Below, in pieces: positions 55,245-63,668 of a stretch of 64,000 bases of DNA. The notes beneath the pieces were generated by a model. It was not told the origin of the DNA. It ran no database searches and worked only from the letters and a program-made list of their open reading frames with translations. Origin of the DNA: Planococcus shixiaomingii (lineage in GTDB: Bacteria > Bacillota > Bacilli > Bacillales_A > Planococcaceae); NCBI RefSeq assembly GCF_030413615.1, contig NZ_CP129236.1:2340001-2404000 (forward strand), read 5' to 3'. The translations under genes and the position numbers were made by a program. Each line of letters starts with the position of its first letter. Position 1 is the stretch's first letter.

Positions 55245-55305
55245 TTTTCCTCTCTCCTTAGAGTGATTCACCAGAAGAAAGATTCGGACGCATACCATTA
55301 CATAT

Positions 55306-55337
55306 AAAATCCCTTAAGCATTTATACGCTTAAGGGA
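55306..55337 (-). terminator. Expression-platform terminator of the FMN riboswitch
   Basis: On the minus strand, a perfect 10-bp stem TCCCTTAAGC / GCTTAAGGGA is followed by TTTTAT, between the riboswitch and ribU. Confidence 0.8.
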
Positions 55338-55397
55338 GAAAAAGGCACACTGAAAAAGAGCGCTTCGTTTACATAGAAACGACATGCGTCCGTACCT

Positions 55398-55526
55398 TCA
55401 CCTTCTCCCATCCAGACTATACTGTCGGCTTTGGAATCTCACCAAATCCTGCCATTTACGGCTCGCGGGCTGAAGAATTAGCTTCTATTACCGCCGGTAG
55501 GGAATTGCACCCTGCCCCGAAGATGA
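55398..55526 (-). promoter_or_regulatory. FMN riboswitch (RFN element) of ribU
   Basis: On the minus strand, the conserved parts of the RFN element are seen in order: CTTCGGGGCAGGGTG, AATTCCCTACCGGCGGT, AGCCCGCGAGCC, GATTTGGTGAGATTCC, GCCGACAGT and GTCTGGATGGGAGAAGG. Outer stem P1 pairs TCATCTTC with GAAGGTGA. The aptamer senses FMN and, with the terminator at 55306-55337, should switch ribU off. Confidence 0.95.
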
Positions 55527-55558
55527 ATCGATATTTTGTTATATCCTAATACTAGTAG

Positions 55559-55604
55559 AAAAAGGGCCTATTGTAAACAACAATGCTTACATTCGGCCCT
55601 TTTT
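55559..55604 (-). terminator. Terminator of sigX-rsiX
   Basis: On the minus strand, an AAAAAGGGCC / GGCCCTTTTT stem surrounds a smaller TGTAA/TTACA stem, 60 bp after the rsiX stop and just before the ribU riboswitch. Confidence 0.85.
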
Positions 55605-55663
55605 ATTTTTCGAAGTAAAGAGATACCATATCCCTTCGTTTCACAAGTCTCTAATAGCTGCCG

Positions 55664-56881
55664 TTATTTTAACGGCCATTCCAATTTGTTCGGTGCTAAA
55701 GGCGCGGCAATCGGTTGAGTAAAATCAAATTCATTCCACTGTTCTTGTGCCATATTGTTTAACTGGACCTGCTTGCCGAACGATTGCGTGGTCAATGCGA
55801 GACTCTCCACCATCCGTGAAGCAGCGATAGGATCAAGCGCTTCAAGATCGAAAGGCTCTGTAAACTCGACTGCCACGAGTTCATCCGTTTCAGTTACCGA
55901 GAAATTGGTGCCTTCCGGTATGGTCGCTTGCTGAAAGTCGCTTGGAGACGCAGCCAATGCTTCGACAGCTTCTGCTGCAGAGCCAAACGGCATACCATAG
56001 CTCGGTATGAGGTAAGTCGCTTCAGAGGCTGTTGTAAAGGCATGATAGGCTACATTTTCGGCACCGGTCTTAATCGGTTCCATCGGCCCTACTTGGCCAA
56101 ACTCTGCCGGTGTGCCGTCTTCATTCAGAACCGCCACTTCTTCTACGTCTTTAAATGTTTCCTGGATTGAAGCTATATAGACCCCAATGCTTGCTGATGC
56201 TTCGTCGTACTTGTGGTCATTCGGCAGCATATGAGCAGCTCCTTGGTCCGTTTTTGATATCGTTCCTAAATAAGGATGATAGTCATCAAACCCAAGAGCT
56301 TGTTCGTCCAAGTTTGGAGCATATTTATTGTAGAGATCGACAGAATTCGGTGTGCCATTCTCGAAATCTCTTTCTAGCTGTTCGTTTGGAATCAAAAATG
56401 ATATTGGAATCACATAAGCATTTTCAGTCATACCGATTGTAAACAAAGTCGCTTCAGTCAAATCGCTGTCATATACAGCTGTCCGGTTAATATCAGGAGT
56501 CTGCATGATTGAAAAGTCAGCTGACTCTTCGTTTTTCTGGCTTTCCTGGCTTTCCTCGTTTGATTCTGCTGCTGAACCGCCGCTTGCATCGCTGTCAGCC
56601 TCTTTTGAGGTGGCGGCTGATTCTGCCGACTGCTTAGAACTTTCTTGTTGTGAAGCTGAATTAATGCCGTTTTGACTTAGTATAGAGGCAATGAGGATCC
56701 CGACAGTTATAAAAGCCAAAGCTGCCACCAATAACGGCAGCCAGTTTCTTTGCCGCTTTTGGGTTGGGGATTTTTTAGCGAGCCTTTGGTATATCTCTTC
56801 TTTTGGCCGCTCGTCTTGAATTGCCGGAAAATCTCCTAACAAACTTTCGATGTATTCCTCGTCCCATTTGTTATTCGACAT
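55664..56881 (-). CDS. rsiX: RsiX-like anti-sigma factor
   Basis: A 405-aa single-pass membrane protein: a cytoplasmic N-terminus (1-46) that should bind SigX, one membrane helix (about 47-68), a Ser/Glu-rich linker (about 72-120) and a large extracytoplasmic domain. It matches RsiX by architecture and by its position directly after sigX, overlapping it by 11 nt. Family extracytoplasmic domains are poorly conserved. The ATG follows AAGGGGGAG. Confidence 0.88.
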   Translation of the reverse strand: MSNNKWDEEYIESLLGDFPAIQDERPKEEIYQRLAKKSPTQKRQRNWLPLLVAALAFITVGILIASILSQNGINSASQQESSKQSAESAATSKEADSDASGGSAAESNEESQESQKNEESADFSIMQTPDINRTAVYDSDLTEATLFTIGMTENAYVIPISFLIPNEQLERDFENGTPNSVDLYNKYAPNLDEQALGFDDYHPYLGTISKTDQGAAHMLPNDHKYDEASASIGVYIASIQETFKDVEEVAVLNEDGTPAEFGQVGPMEPIKTGAENVAYHAFTTASEATYLIPSYGMPFGSAAEAVEALAASPSDFQQATIPEGTNFSVTETDELVAVEFTEPFDLEALDPIAASRMVESLALTTQSFGKQVQLNNMAQEQWNEFDFTQPIAAPLAPNKLEWPLK

Positions 56882-57404
56882 TCGCTTCTCCCCCTTCCAT
56901 AGAGGATAATTTATCGCGCAATGAATTAATTGCGCGGTGCTGTGTGGTCTTTACTTTTCCTTCCGTCCAGCCTAATACATCGGCTGTTTCCGCTATAGAT
57001 AAATCCTGGAAAAACCGCATGATAATAACCATTTTCTGATCTCCTGTACACATGTCCAATGTTTTATAAAGTCTGATTTTATCTTCATTCAACATTGAAA
57101 CCTCTTCAGGGATGCGTTCAGGCGAAACCAATTGTTGGGTTTCCCAGTCGAAAAAATCCATTGAATGCTTTTTCCGTACAGCCGATTTGCGGAAATGATC
57201 GATCGCTACGTTTTTAGCTATGGAGAAGAGCCAAGTTTTCTCCGAACTTTTCCCTTCAAACCGGTCATAAGCACGAAAAACACGGATATAGACTTCGTGC
57301 ATCAAGTCTTCCGCCAACGTCCGATTCTTCACTAAATAAATTAGGAATTGAAAGACGTCTTGATGGTATTGATCATATAGCCGATGGAAAACGGAGTCAT
57401 TCAT
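56871..57404 (-). CDS. sigX: ECF RNA polymerase sigma factor SigX
   Basis: A 177-aa extracytoplasmic-function sigma factor with sigma region 2 (about 10-80, LAEDLMHEVYIRVFRAYDRF) and region 4 HTH (about 120-170, DLSIAETADVLGWTEGKVKT). In B. subtilis SigX controls cell-surface charge and cationic peptide resistance. The neighbouring rsiX and the upstream ECF-type promoter support the name. The ATG has GGGGGGAG. The pair follows resE directly, as in B. subtilis. Confidence 0.93.
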   Translation of the reverse strand: MNDSVFHRLYDQYHQDVFQFLIYLVKNRTLAEDLMHEVYIRVFRAYDRFEGKSSEKTWLFSIAKNVAIDHFRKSAVRKKHSMDFFDWETQQLVSPERIPEEVSMLNEDKIRLYKTLDMCTGDQKMVIIMRFFQDLSIAETADVLGWTEGKVKTTQHRAINSLRDKLSSMEGGEANVE

Positions 57405-57428
57405 ATACTCCCCCCGTTCTTTAGATTA

Positions 57429-57454
57429 GTCGTCTCCGTCCGAAAAAAGTTACA
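57429..57454 (-). promoter_or_regulatory. Autoregulatory ECF (SigX-type) promoter of sigX
   Basis: On the minus strand, TGTAAC, a 16-bp spacer and CGAC. This fits the TGTAAC-N16/17-CGAC consensus of SigX-type promoters and lies 25 nt before the sigX ATG. The -35 covers the resE stop codon (TAA). Confidence 0.75.
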
Positions 57455-59231
57455 TCTTTTTAAGCGGAAGCAAGAAGATAAATGACGTCCCTGTGCCAAC
57501 CTTACTTTTTGCATAAATTTCGCCGCCATGGGCTTTGATGATATTGCTCGCTATTGCCAGGCCGAGGCCAGTACCGCCTTTGCCAAGTGTCCGTGCTTTA
57601 TCCGCTTTATAAAAACGTTCAAAAACATACTCCAAGTCTTCTTCAGGTATTCCAACACCCGTATCGTTGACGGAGATTTTTGCGTATCCCTGTTCTTGTT
57701 CGACATTGACCAACACTTGCCCTCCTTGCGGCGTATGCCGCATGGCATTGTCGATCAAATTGGTCATCACTTGTTCTACCCGGTCTTCATCGAGTTCTGT
57801 AGCGGCCCAATCATCCAGACTGGTTTCGAACGACAAATAAATGCCATTTTCTTTTGCCACCTGGGAAAATTTCATCGTCATTCGTTCAATCATGCCGTTA
57901 ATTTGCACGACATTTTTATAAAGCCGCATATGGCCCGATTCTAAACGCGCTAAGTTCAACAAATCGGTTACTAGACGTCCCATACGCTGAGATTCTTCGT
58001 AAATGATTTTCGTCATTTCCCGGCGCTCTTCTTCGGTTGCTCCTACATCGTCCAATATTGCTTCGCTATAGCCCTGAAGCATAGCAATCGGGGTACGCAG
58101 TTCATGGGAAACGTTGGCGATAAAATCTTCCCGCAGCTTCTCTAAACGGTGCTGTTCGGTCATATTGTGCAGTACAGCTACGGCACCGCGAATGGATTTT
58201 TTGCTATAAAGTGGGCTGAAGGTGATGGCATAATAAGCGCCATCTATTTCCAGCTCCTCTTCGATTTCTTCTTCGAATGACAATACATGTTCCAGCATAT
58301 GGACCATTTCAGGAGGCAGCGGTTCATTATCAGTGTTGCTGATTTTCCCAACCCATTGCTGGATCAGCTTTTCAGCCGGTGGATTGCTCAACAAAATAGT
58401 CCGGTCTTGATTGAATGTAATTACGGCATCTGCCATGGAAGTCAAAATGCTCGAAAGCTGTTCTTTTTCCTGATTGATGACTTCCACATGGTGCTTTAAT
58501 TGGCGCCCCATTTGATTGAACGCCGTTGCGAGCTGTCCGATTTCATCACTGGAAGTTGCGCGGACTTTCGTATCAAAATTGCCTTTTGCCAGCTCAAATG
58601 CCCCTTCACGCATATTGCGAAGCGGCAGCGTGATCCGGGTCGACAGAAAGAAGGCAAAAAATGTTGTTAACAAAAATGCGATAAACGCAGATAAGAAAAC
58701 AATGTTTGTGGTTCTTCCCGCCGTCTGGTCCATAACTTCAAGCGACTGATAGATGAAGACTGTACCGTGCACTTGTTCTCCAGTCTGAATAGGGCTCGCA
58801 AGCACAATATAAGATTCCATCATATTGCCTTCTGTCATTGAAGGAAGAAGCATTTCTTTTGTGACTGTTTCATCTGTTTCGAACACTTTTTGAAAGTCTG
58901 GTTCTTTTAAGATAATTTCACGCGTTTTTTCGCCGTTGATTCCTTCGTGAATATAGTACGTGCTCTCAAATGGCACTTCTGCAATTATTGCATTGGTATC
59001 AGGACCTAATATATCTTCGATAATTGTAAGGGAATTGGTAACTTCCCCATAATCGTTAAAAACCCGTGCAATTGTCGCCGCTTCTTGTTGTAATGTATCC
59101 TCTACCGTTTCACTGTGATAATTGCCGAGAAACTCGAGCAGCAACACCGTCACAATAAACAGGACAAAGGAAACGAGAAGCAAAATGGTTAACCACAGCT
59201 TCCCGACGACACTATTCCATATTCTATTCAT
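57450..59231 (-). CDS. resE: Sensor histidine kinase ResE
   Basis: A 593-aa sensor kinase: two membrane helices (about 14-34 and 182-204) around an extracytoplasmic sensor domain, a HAMP domain (about 205-260), a PAS domain (about 265-350), and a HisKA/HATPase core with phosphoacceptor H376 in NVSHELRTPIAM, N box NLIDNAMRH, G1 NDTGVGI and G2 GGTGLGLAIA. It partners with ResD to control respiration genes. It overlaps resD by 8 nt. Confidence 0.95.
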   Translation of the reverse strand: MNRIWNSVVGKLWLTILLLVSFVLFIVTVLLLEFLGNYHSETVEDTLQQEAATIARVFNDYGEVTNSLTIIEDILGPDTNAIIAEVPFESTYYIHEGINGEKTREIILKEPDFQKVFETDETVTKEMLLPSMTEGNMMESYIVLASPIQTGEQVHGTVFIYQSLEVMDQTAGRTTNIVFLSAFIAFLLTTFFAFFLSTRITLPLRNMREGAFELAKGNFDTKVRATSSDEIGQLATAFNQMGRQLKHHVEVINQEKEQLSSILTSMADAVITFNQDRTILLSNPPAEKLIQQWVGKISNTDNEPLPPEMVHMLEHVLSFEEEIEEELEIDGAYYAITFSPLYSKKSIRGAVAVLHNMTEQHRLEKLREDFIANVSHELRTPIAMLQGYSEAILDDVGATEEERREMTKIIYEESQRMGRLVTDLLNLARLESGHMRLYKNVVQINGMIERMTMKFSQVAKENGIYLSFETSLDDWAATELDEDRVEQVMTNLIDNAMRHTPQGGQVLVNVEQEQGYAKISVNDTGVGIPEEDLEYVFERFYKADKARTLGKGGTGLGLAIASNIIKAHGGEIYAKSKVGTGTSFIFLLPLKKM

Positions 59232-59940
59232 TTCCTACCTCGAATTTATAACCGACACCCCAAACGGTGACAATCATTTTAGCGGCAGATTCTGATACCC
59301 GGTTCAATTTTTCCCGCAACCGCTTTACGTGTGTATCAACGGTACGCAAATCACCGAAAAAGTCATAATGCCAAACTTCTTTCAGCAAATGCTCGCGGTC
59401 AAAAACTTTATCTGGCGATTTCGCCAAAAAGTATAAAAGCTCATATTCTTTTGGCGTTAAGTTCACTTCTACACCATCCGCTGACACACGGTGCGCATCA
59501 TGATCAATTGTTAAATGCGGGAAGACGACCAAGTCTTTGGAAACTGATGAATTGGTCACTGGAGAATACGCAGAAGACCGGCGCAAAATGGCCTTGACGC
59601 GCAACACCACTTCTCTCGGGCTGAAAGGTTTAACAATATAATCGTCTGCGCCCGATTCAAATCCTTCGACGCGGTTCGCTTCTTCGCCTTTCGCCGTCAA
59701 CATGATAATCGGCGTCATTTTTTGTTCACGCAATTCTTTACTGACTTCAATGCCGTCTTTTTCAGGCATCATAAGATCGAGAAGAATGCAGTGGTAATCT
59801 TTTTCGGTTGCCATTTCCAACGCTTGGACCCCGTTTTCAGCTTCTTCTACTACATAGCCTTCGCGCTCCAGGTACATTTTTAATAATCGGCGAATTCTTT
59901 CTTCGTCGTCTACAACCAATAAAGTGATTTCTTCAGACAT
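59224..59940 (-). CDS. resD: Response regulator ResD
   Basis: A 238-aa OmpR-family regulator: receiver domain with phosphoacceptor D55 in LLDLMMPEKDG, T/K residues (MLTAK, VKPFSP), and a winged-helix output domain (about 135-235, LTPKEYELLYFLA, DTHVKRLREKL). In B. subtilis ResD activates aerobic and anaerobic respiration genes, including resA, ctaA and qcrABC. The ATG has GGAGGGG. It sits directly before resE and after its own promoter. Confidence 0.96.
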   Translation of the reverse strand: MSEEITLLVVDDEERIRRLLKMYLEREGYVVEEAENGVQALEMATEKDYHCILLDLMMPEKDGIEVSKELREQKMTPIIMLTAKGEEANRVEGFESGADDYIVKPFSPREVVLRVKAILRRSSAYSPVTNSSVSKDLVVFPHLTIDHDAHRVSADGVEVNLTPKEYELLYFLAKSPDKVFDREHLLKEVWHYDFFGDLRTVDTHVKRLREKLNRVSESAAKMIVTVWGVGYKFEVGNE

Positions 59941-59972
59941 CGTAACCCCTCCAACTTTTGTCTCTTAGATTT

Positions 59973-60001
59973 ATTGTACCCATCATTTCAAGTTGTGACA
60001 A
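59973..60001 (-). promoter_or_regulatory. Sigma-A promoter of resDE
   Basis: On the minus strand, TTGTCA, a 17-bp spacer and TACAAT lie about 30 nt before the resD ATG. A strong terminator upstream isolates it from resABC, so resDE can be transcribed on its own. Confidence 0.65.
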
Positions 60002-60108
60002 ACATATCCTCTACTGGTGCATCCCAACAGGCTAAATTTTAACCTTCCCCGGTAAGAGGAGCTTTAAAAAACCTTTTCTCCTGCTTTTGCTCAATAGAAT
60101 ACCAAAAC

Positions 60109-60158
60109 AAAAAGGCTGCGGGCACTCTCAATTATTGGAGTGTGCCCGCAGCCTTTTT
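60109..60158 (-). terminator. Terminator of resABC
   Basis: On the minus strand, a 17-bp stem AAAAAGGCTGCGGGCAC / GTGCCCGCAGCCTTTTT with an AT-rich loop, 20 bp after the resC stop. Confidence 0.93.
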
Positions 60159-60177
60159 CGCTTAATACAGATTCTGT

Positions 60178-61362
60178 TTACGCATAAGAGTGCAAACCAG
60201 CAATGATCAAGTTAACAGCCACAAGGTTGAATAAGATAATAGTAAATCCTATTACACCAAGCCATGCTGATTTTTCACCTTGCCAGCCTTTTCCAAGGCG
60301 CAAATGCAGATAAGCGGCATAAAACAGCCACGTTATAAGCGCCCATACTTCTTTTGGATCCCAGCCCCAGAAACGGGACCAAGCTATTTGCGCCCAAATC
60401 ATTGCGAAAATCAACGCTCCTAATGAGAACAGCGGAAATCCGATAATAACAGCGCGGTAGCCAATTTCATCCATCAAATTCAAATTGACGTTTTTAACAA
60501 ACGGCTTAAGAAGAGCCGCAATCCGTTTTCTGGCTACAAGGCGGATTAACCAATAAATCAGGGTACCGATCATCAACGACCAGGTTACTGTCGTCAACTT
60601 GCTGGCATTGATGATCGCTGGCATTTCCATTAGCGGCGTCATCGTCCCTTCAGTAAGGGCCTCGTATTCGTTCATGCCAAAAATTGGCGGCATTTTGTAT
60701 TCGATTTCGGACTGTACGCCTTCTTTATCCACATAAGCAAAGTTCGCTTCGTAGTCGGTAAGAGTGAAATACGTGCTTGCAACAACGAATCCCAATACCA
60801 ATACTAGTGAATACATGATCGCTTCCAACCAAAAACGCTGTTTTGATTTTTTCGTCAAATCTACTACTTTCAGTAAATATGCTAAACCGGCTGCTGCACT
60901 GATTGCCAGTATTCCTTCGGCAATTACAACTGTGCTGACATGAATGGCCAGCCAGTTGGATTGAAGAGCCGGAATCAGCGGGCTGACTTCACTTGGAAAC
61001 ATGCTTGCGTATGCGATGATCAACAAAGCAACCGGCAAAACAATCATTCCAAGAACTGGGGTTTTATAGAGCGAGTAAAGAACTATAAATCCGCCAACGA
61101 GTGTCATCCCGAATGCAGTAGTGAATTCAAACATATTGCTGAGCGGCGCATGTCCGGTCGCGCCCCATCTTGTAAAGAAATAAGCTAAATTTGCTGCAAA
61201 ACCAACTATAGTAATGATAAAAGCCGTTTTGCCCCAACGGCTTTCGGAATTATACGAACCTGCCTTGTTGCCTTTTACTGCTCCGCCGAATACGAAAGTG
61301 GCGATCAGGTAACAAATGAAGGCAGCGTACAGAAAATTGGAACTCATATCAGCCAATGTCAT
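60178..61362 (-). CDS. resC: Cytochrome c biogenesis protein ResC (CcsB/CcsA family)
   Basis: A 394-aa polytopic membrane protein with about eight helices. It carries the heme-handling WWD motif [12 protein letters not shown] and conserved histidines ([15 protein letters not shown]). Together with ResB it delivers heme to c-type cytochromes such as QcrC. The ATG overlaps the resB stop by 4 nt with GGTGAGG. Confidence 0.96.
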   Translation of the reverse strand: MTLADMSSNFLYAAFICYLIATFVFGGAVKGNKAGSYNSESRWGKTAFIITIVGFAANLAYFFTRWGATGHAPLSNMFEFTTAFGMTLVGGFIVLYSLYKTPVLGMIVLPVALLIIAYASMFPSEVSPLIPALQSNWLAIHVSTVVIAEGILAISAAAGLAYLLKVVDLTKKSKQRFWLEAIMYSLVLVLGFVVASTYFTLTDYEANFAYVDKEGVQSEIEYKMPPIFGMNEYEALTEGTMTPLMEMPAIINASKLTTVTWSLMIGTLIYWLIRLVARKRIAALLKPFVKNVNLNLMDEIGYRAVIIGFPLFSLGALIFAMIWAQIAWSRFWGWDPKEVWALITWLFYAAYLHLRLGKGWQGEKSAWLGVIGFTIILFNLVAVNLIIAGLHSYA

Positions 61363-63017
61363 AGCGCTTCCTCACCTTCCTTTTTCATCTGCTTCTCGAT
61401 GACTTCTTGCTGGTCTGTATAAGCAGGAAGCGACGCAAACTCTGAAACTTGATCGAGGTCTTTTCTCAAAGCATACCAGTTTTTGTTCGTATGGCCTGCC
61501 AAGATAATTTCCCCGTTCGCTTTTTGCTGAATCCAGAATCGGCGATGGTTAAAGTACATGCCTTGAGCCACTCCAATCATGAAAATCAGCCCGCCAAGTC
61601 CGAGAATCGGCAACGTCTTATCTTTGCGGATTGTCAGACCAGAAACGTCGCGAGTATCAACGCCTTGGAATTCCAATTTATATTGGTTTTCCCCAAAAGG
61701 TTCGATTGTATTTTTAATTAGTATGAAACTTGTTTCCCCTTTTGGCGTTTCAGGTGTCGTCATTTCAACCAAGAAACCTGGATTGTCCGGAAGTGGTGTC
61801 GCTGTTTGAGGTTCTCCGTTTTCAAAGCCTGAAAAATTTGGATAATACCCTTTCAACTCAACCGTCGCACCATTTTCAAGTTCATAAAGTTTTTTCGGAT
61901 TAATCAAATCGATGGTCAACTCACCAAGTGATTCTGAAGTTTCTTTATTCGTCAAAGCAAACGTCATCGCTTTAAGTTCATTCAGCTTATAGTCCATCTG
62001 ATAAACAGCATAGCCATCAAATTTCAAAGGCTGGTTGACGCGGATCGGATATTCCTTCACCGCTTCCATGTTATTGGTTTCTCCGGGTAGGGCGTCTTCC
62101 GGTTTTTTATACAACACGATATCTGTCTGGTAATTTTTCACGACACTTCCGACACGGTCAACCGCTTCGCTAAAAGCACCATCTTTTTCTTCACCCGTAT
62201 ACGTCTCTAGTGCAAAGTTTTTGCTTTCGAGAGCATACCCTGGCGCTTCCGGAATGGCACGTGTCTCGCCTTCCCGAATCCATAACGTTTCATCCACATA
62301 AAATCCTGGCATCATGCGCAGCATGACCCCAAATAGGAAAATGATCAGGCCGATATGGTTGACATAAGGGCCCCACCGAGAAAAACGGCCCTTTTCTGCT
62401 AGGAGGCCATTTTTATCCAGTGTCACGTTGTATTTCAATTCTTTCAGTTTCGATTCCGCTTTTGTAAGGGCATCTTCCGGTGCTTGGCCTTTTCCGTAAA
62501 TACGCTGTTTGTTCATAAAGCTCTCATGGCGGAGAACCCGCTGATTTTTTAATGATCGGTATAAAGGCACAAAACGGTCCAGACTGGCAATAATAAGCGA
62601 AATGGCCAGCATCCCGACTAAGATGATAAACCAAAATGAACTGTATAAATCATGGAATCCTAAAAAATGGTAAATACGGCCGATTTCTCCGTACACTTCT
62701 GAATAATAAGCTTTGATCGTGTCTTCAGTTCTTACAGGTACAACCACATATTGTTCTTGCGGCAAAATAGTTCCAATAGCCGCAGCCACTAACAGCGCTA
62801 CGATTATTCCAATACCGACTTTCACACTGGAAAAGAAGTTCCATATCTTGTCGATGATTGTTTTGTTGTAGGTTTGGGACCTTCTAGCTGTTCCTTCGTA
62901 ACGCATATCCACAAGCTTGCTGTTTTGTTCTTTCTCGGTCAAAGAACGTCCGCACGATTCACAAAGAATTGTCCCGGGCGGATTAACATGACCGCACTGG
63001 CATTGCAATTTCTCCAT
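61359..63017 (-). CDS. resB: Cytochrome c biogenesis protein ResB
   Basis: A 552-aa membrane protein. The N-terminus has a zinc-ribbon-like CQCGH...CESCGRSL (about residues 5-27). Three N-terminal membrane helices (about 75-95, 135-155, 210-230), a large extracytoplasmic domain and a last helix (about 460-480) follow. It partners with ResC. The ATG at 63017 ([10 protein letters not shown]) has AAGGAG; the 16-codon upstream extension is rejected because it overlaps the end of resA and does not match the family. Confidence 0.95.
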   Translation of the reverse strand: MEKLQCQCGHVNPPGTILCESCGRSLTEKEQNSKLVDMRYEGTARRSQTYNKTIIDKIWNFFSSVKVGIGIIVALLVAAAIGTILPQEQYVVVPVRTEDTIKAYYSEVYGEIGRIYHFLGFHDLYSSFWFIILVGMLAISLIIASLDRFVPLYRSLKNQRVLRHESFMNKQRIYGKGQAPEDALTKAESKLKELKYNVTLDKNGLLAEKGRFSRWGPYVNHIGLIIFLFGVMLRMMPGFYVDETLWIREGETRAIPEAPGYALESKNFALETYTGEEKDGAFSEAVDRVGSVVKNYQTDIVLYKKPEDALPGETNNMEAVKEYPIRVNQPLKFDGYAVYQMDYKLNELKAMTFALTNKETSESLGELTIDLINPKKLYELENGATVELKGYYPNFSGFENGEPQTATPLPDNPGFLVEMTTPETPKGETSFILIKNTIEPFGENQYKLEFQGVDTRDVSGLTIRKDKTLPILGLGGLIFMIGVAQGMYFNHRRFWIQQKANGEIILAGHTNKNWYALRKDLDQVSEFASLPAYTDQQEVIEKQMKKEGEEAL

Positions 63018-63030
63018 CCGAAAAAACTCC

Positions 63031-63579
63031 TTATTCAGGTTTGATTTCTTCCATAAACCCTTCAATATCTTGTTCTGTCATTTCACCGGTGATAATCCGC
63101 TCGATATTGCCTTCCGGGTTCACCAATACGGTTGTCGGCAAAGGAATGATGTTGTAAGCGGTCATTACGCTTTTCGTTTTGTCGATAACAACGGGAAATG
63201 ACAAGTTATATTGATCGGCAAACGACTGGACTTCGAAATCAGACTGCGCAATATTCACTGCCAACACTTGGACGCCGTCTTCTTTAAATGCTTCGTATTG
63301 GCGGTCCATAGCAGGCATTTCTTTTGCACAAGGCTTACACCAAGTTCCCCAGAAATTCAAGAAAACTCCCTGTCCTTTATAATCGGAAAGCTGATGGCTT
63401 TCGCCGTCTAGGTCAACAAGCTTGAAATCGGGCGCTTCGTCGCCGACTTTCAAGACGCTGACATCTTCAGCTGTTGCGTTATTGTAAAGGGTGTATCCGA
63501 TAGCAGCAATCAGTAAAAAAAGAATGATTGAACGCATAATGACTCTGTTTTTCTTTTTGTTCTTTTTCTTCTCACTCAT
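63031..63579 (-). CDS. resA: Thiol-disulfide oxidoreductase ResA
   Basis: A 182-aa membrane-anchored thioredoxin-like protein that reduces the apocytochrome c disulfide before heme attachment. One N-terminal helix (about 15-33) is followed by a TlpA-like domain with the CxxC active site C81-K-P-C84 in FWGTWCKPCAKEMP and the cis-Pro region LPTTVLV. B. subtilis has CEPC; a Lys at this position is a small difference. The ATG has GAAGGAGGG. First gene of resABC. Confidence 0.95.
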   Translation of the reverse strand: MSEKKKNKKKNRVIMRSIILFLLIAAIGYTLYNNATAEDVSVLKVGDEAPDFKLVDLDGESHQLSDYKGQGVFLNFWGTWCKPCAKEMPAMDRQYEAFKEDGVQVLAVNIAQSDFEVQSFADQYNLSFPVVIDKTKSVMTAYNIIPLPTTVLVNPEGNIERIITGEMTEQDIEGFMEEIKPE

Positions 63580-63613
63580 TAAATTTCCCTCCTTCGAGGT
63601 TTATGCAAATCCA

Positions 63614-63622
63614 ATTATAGCA
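63614..63622 (-). promoter_or_regulatory. Extended -10 promoter of resABC
   Basis: On the minus strand, TGC-TATAAT, a perfect extended -10 element about 35 nt before the resA ATG. The -35 is poor, as expected for an activator-dependent promoter. Confidence 0.5.
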
Positions 63623-63647
63623 AAGTTTCTACTACTGAATGGAGGCA

Positions 63648-63667
63648 GTTTTGAATGGTTTGTGAAC
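63648..63667. promoter_or_regulatory. Candidate ResD-type binding motifs upstream of resA
   Basis: GTTTTGAAT (63648-63656) and TTTGTGAAC (63659-63667), GAA cores offset by 11 bp, lie about 40-60 bp upstream of the predicted resA transcription start. They resemble the TTTGTGAAT ResD consensus I recall. A similarly spaced pair lies upstream of qcrA. Confidence 0.4.
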
Positions 63668-63668
63668 G

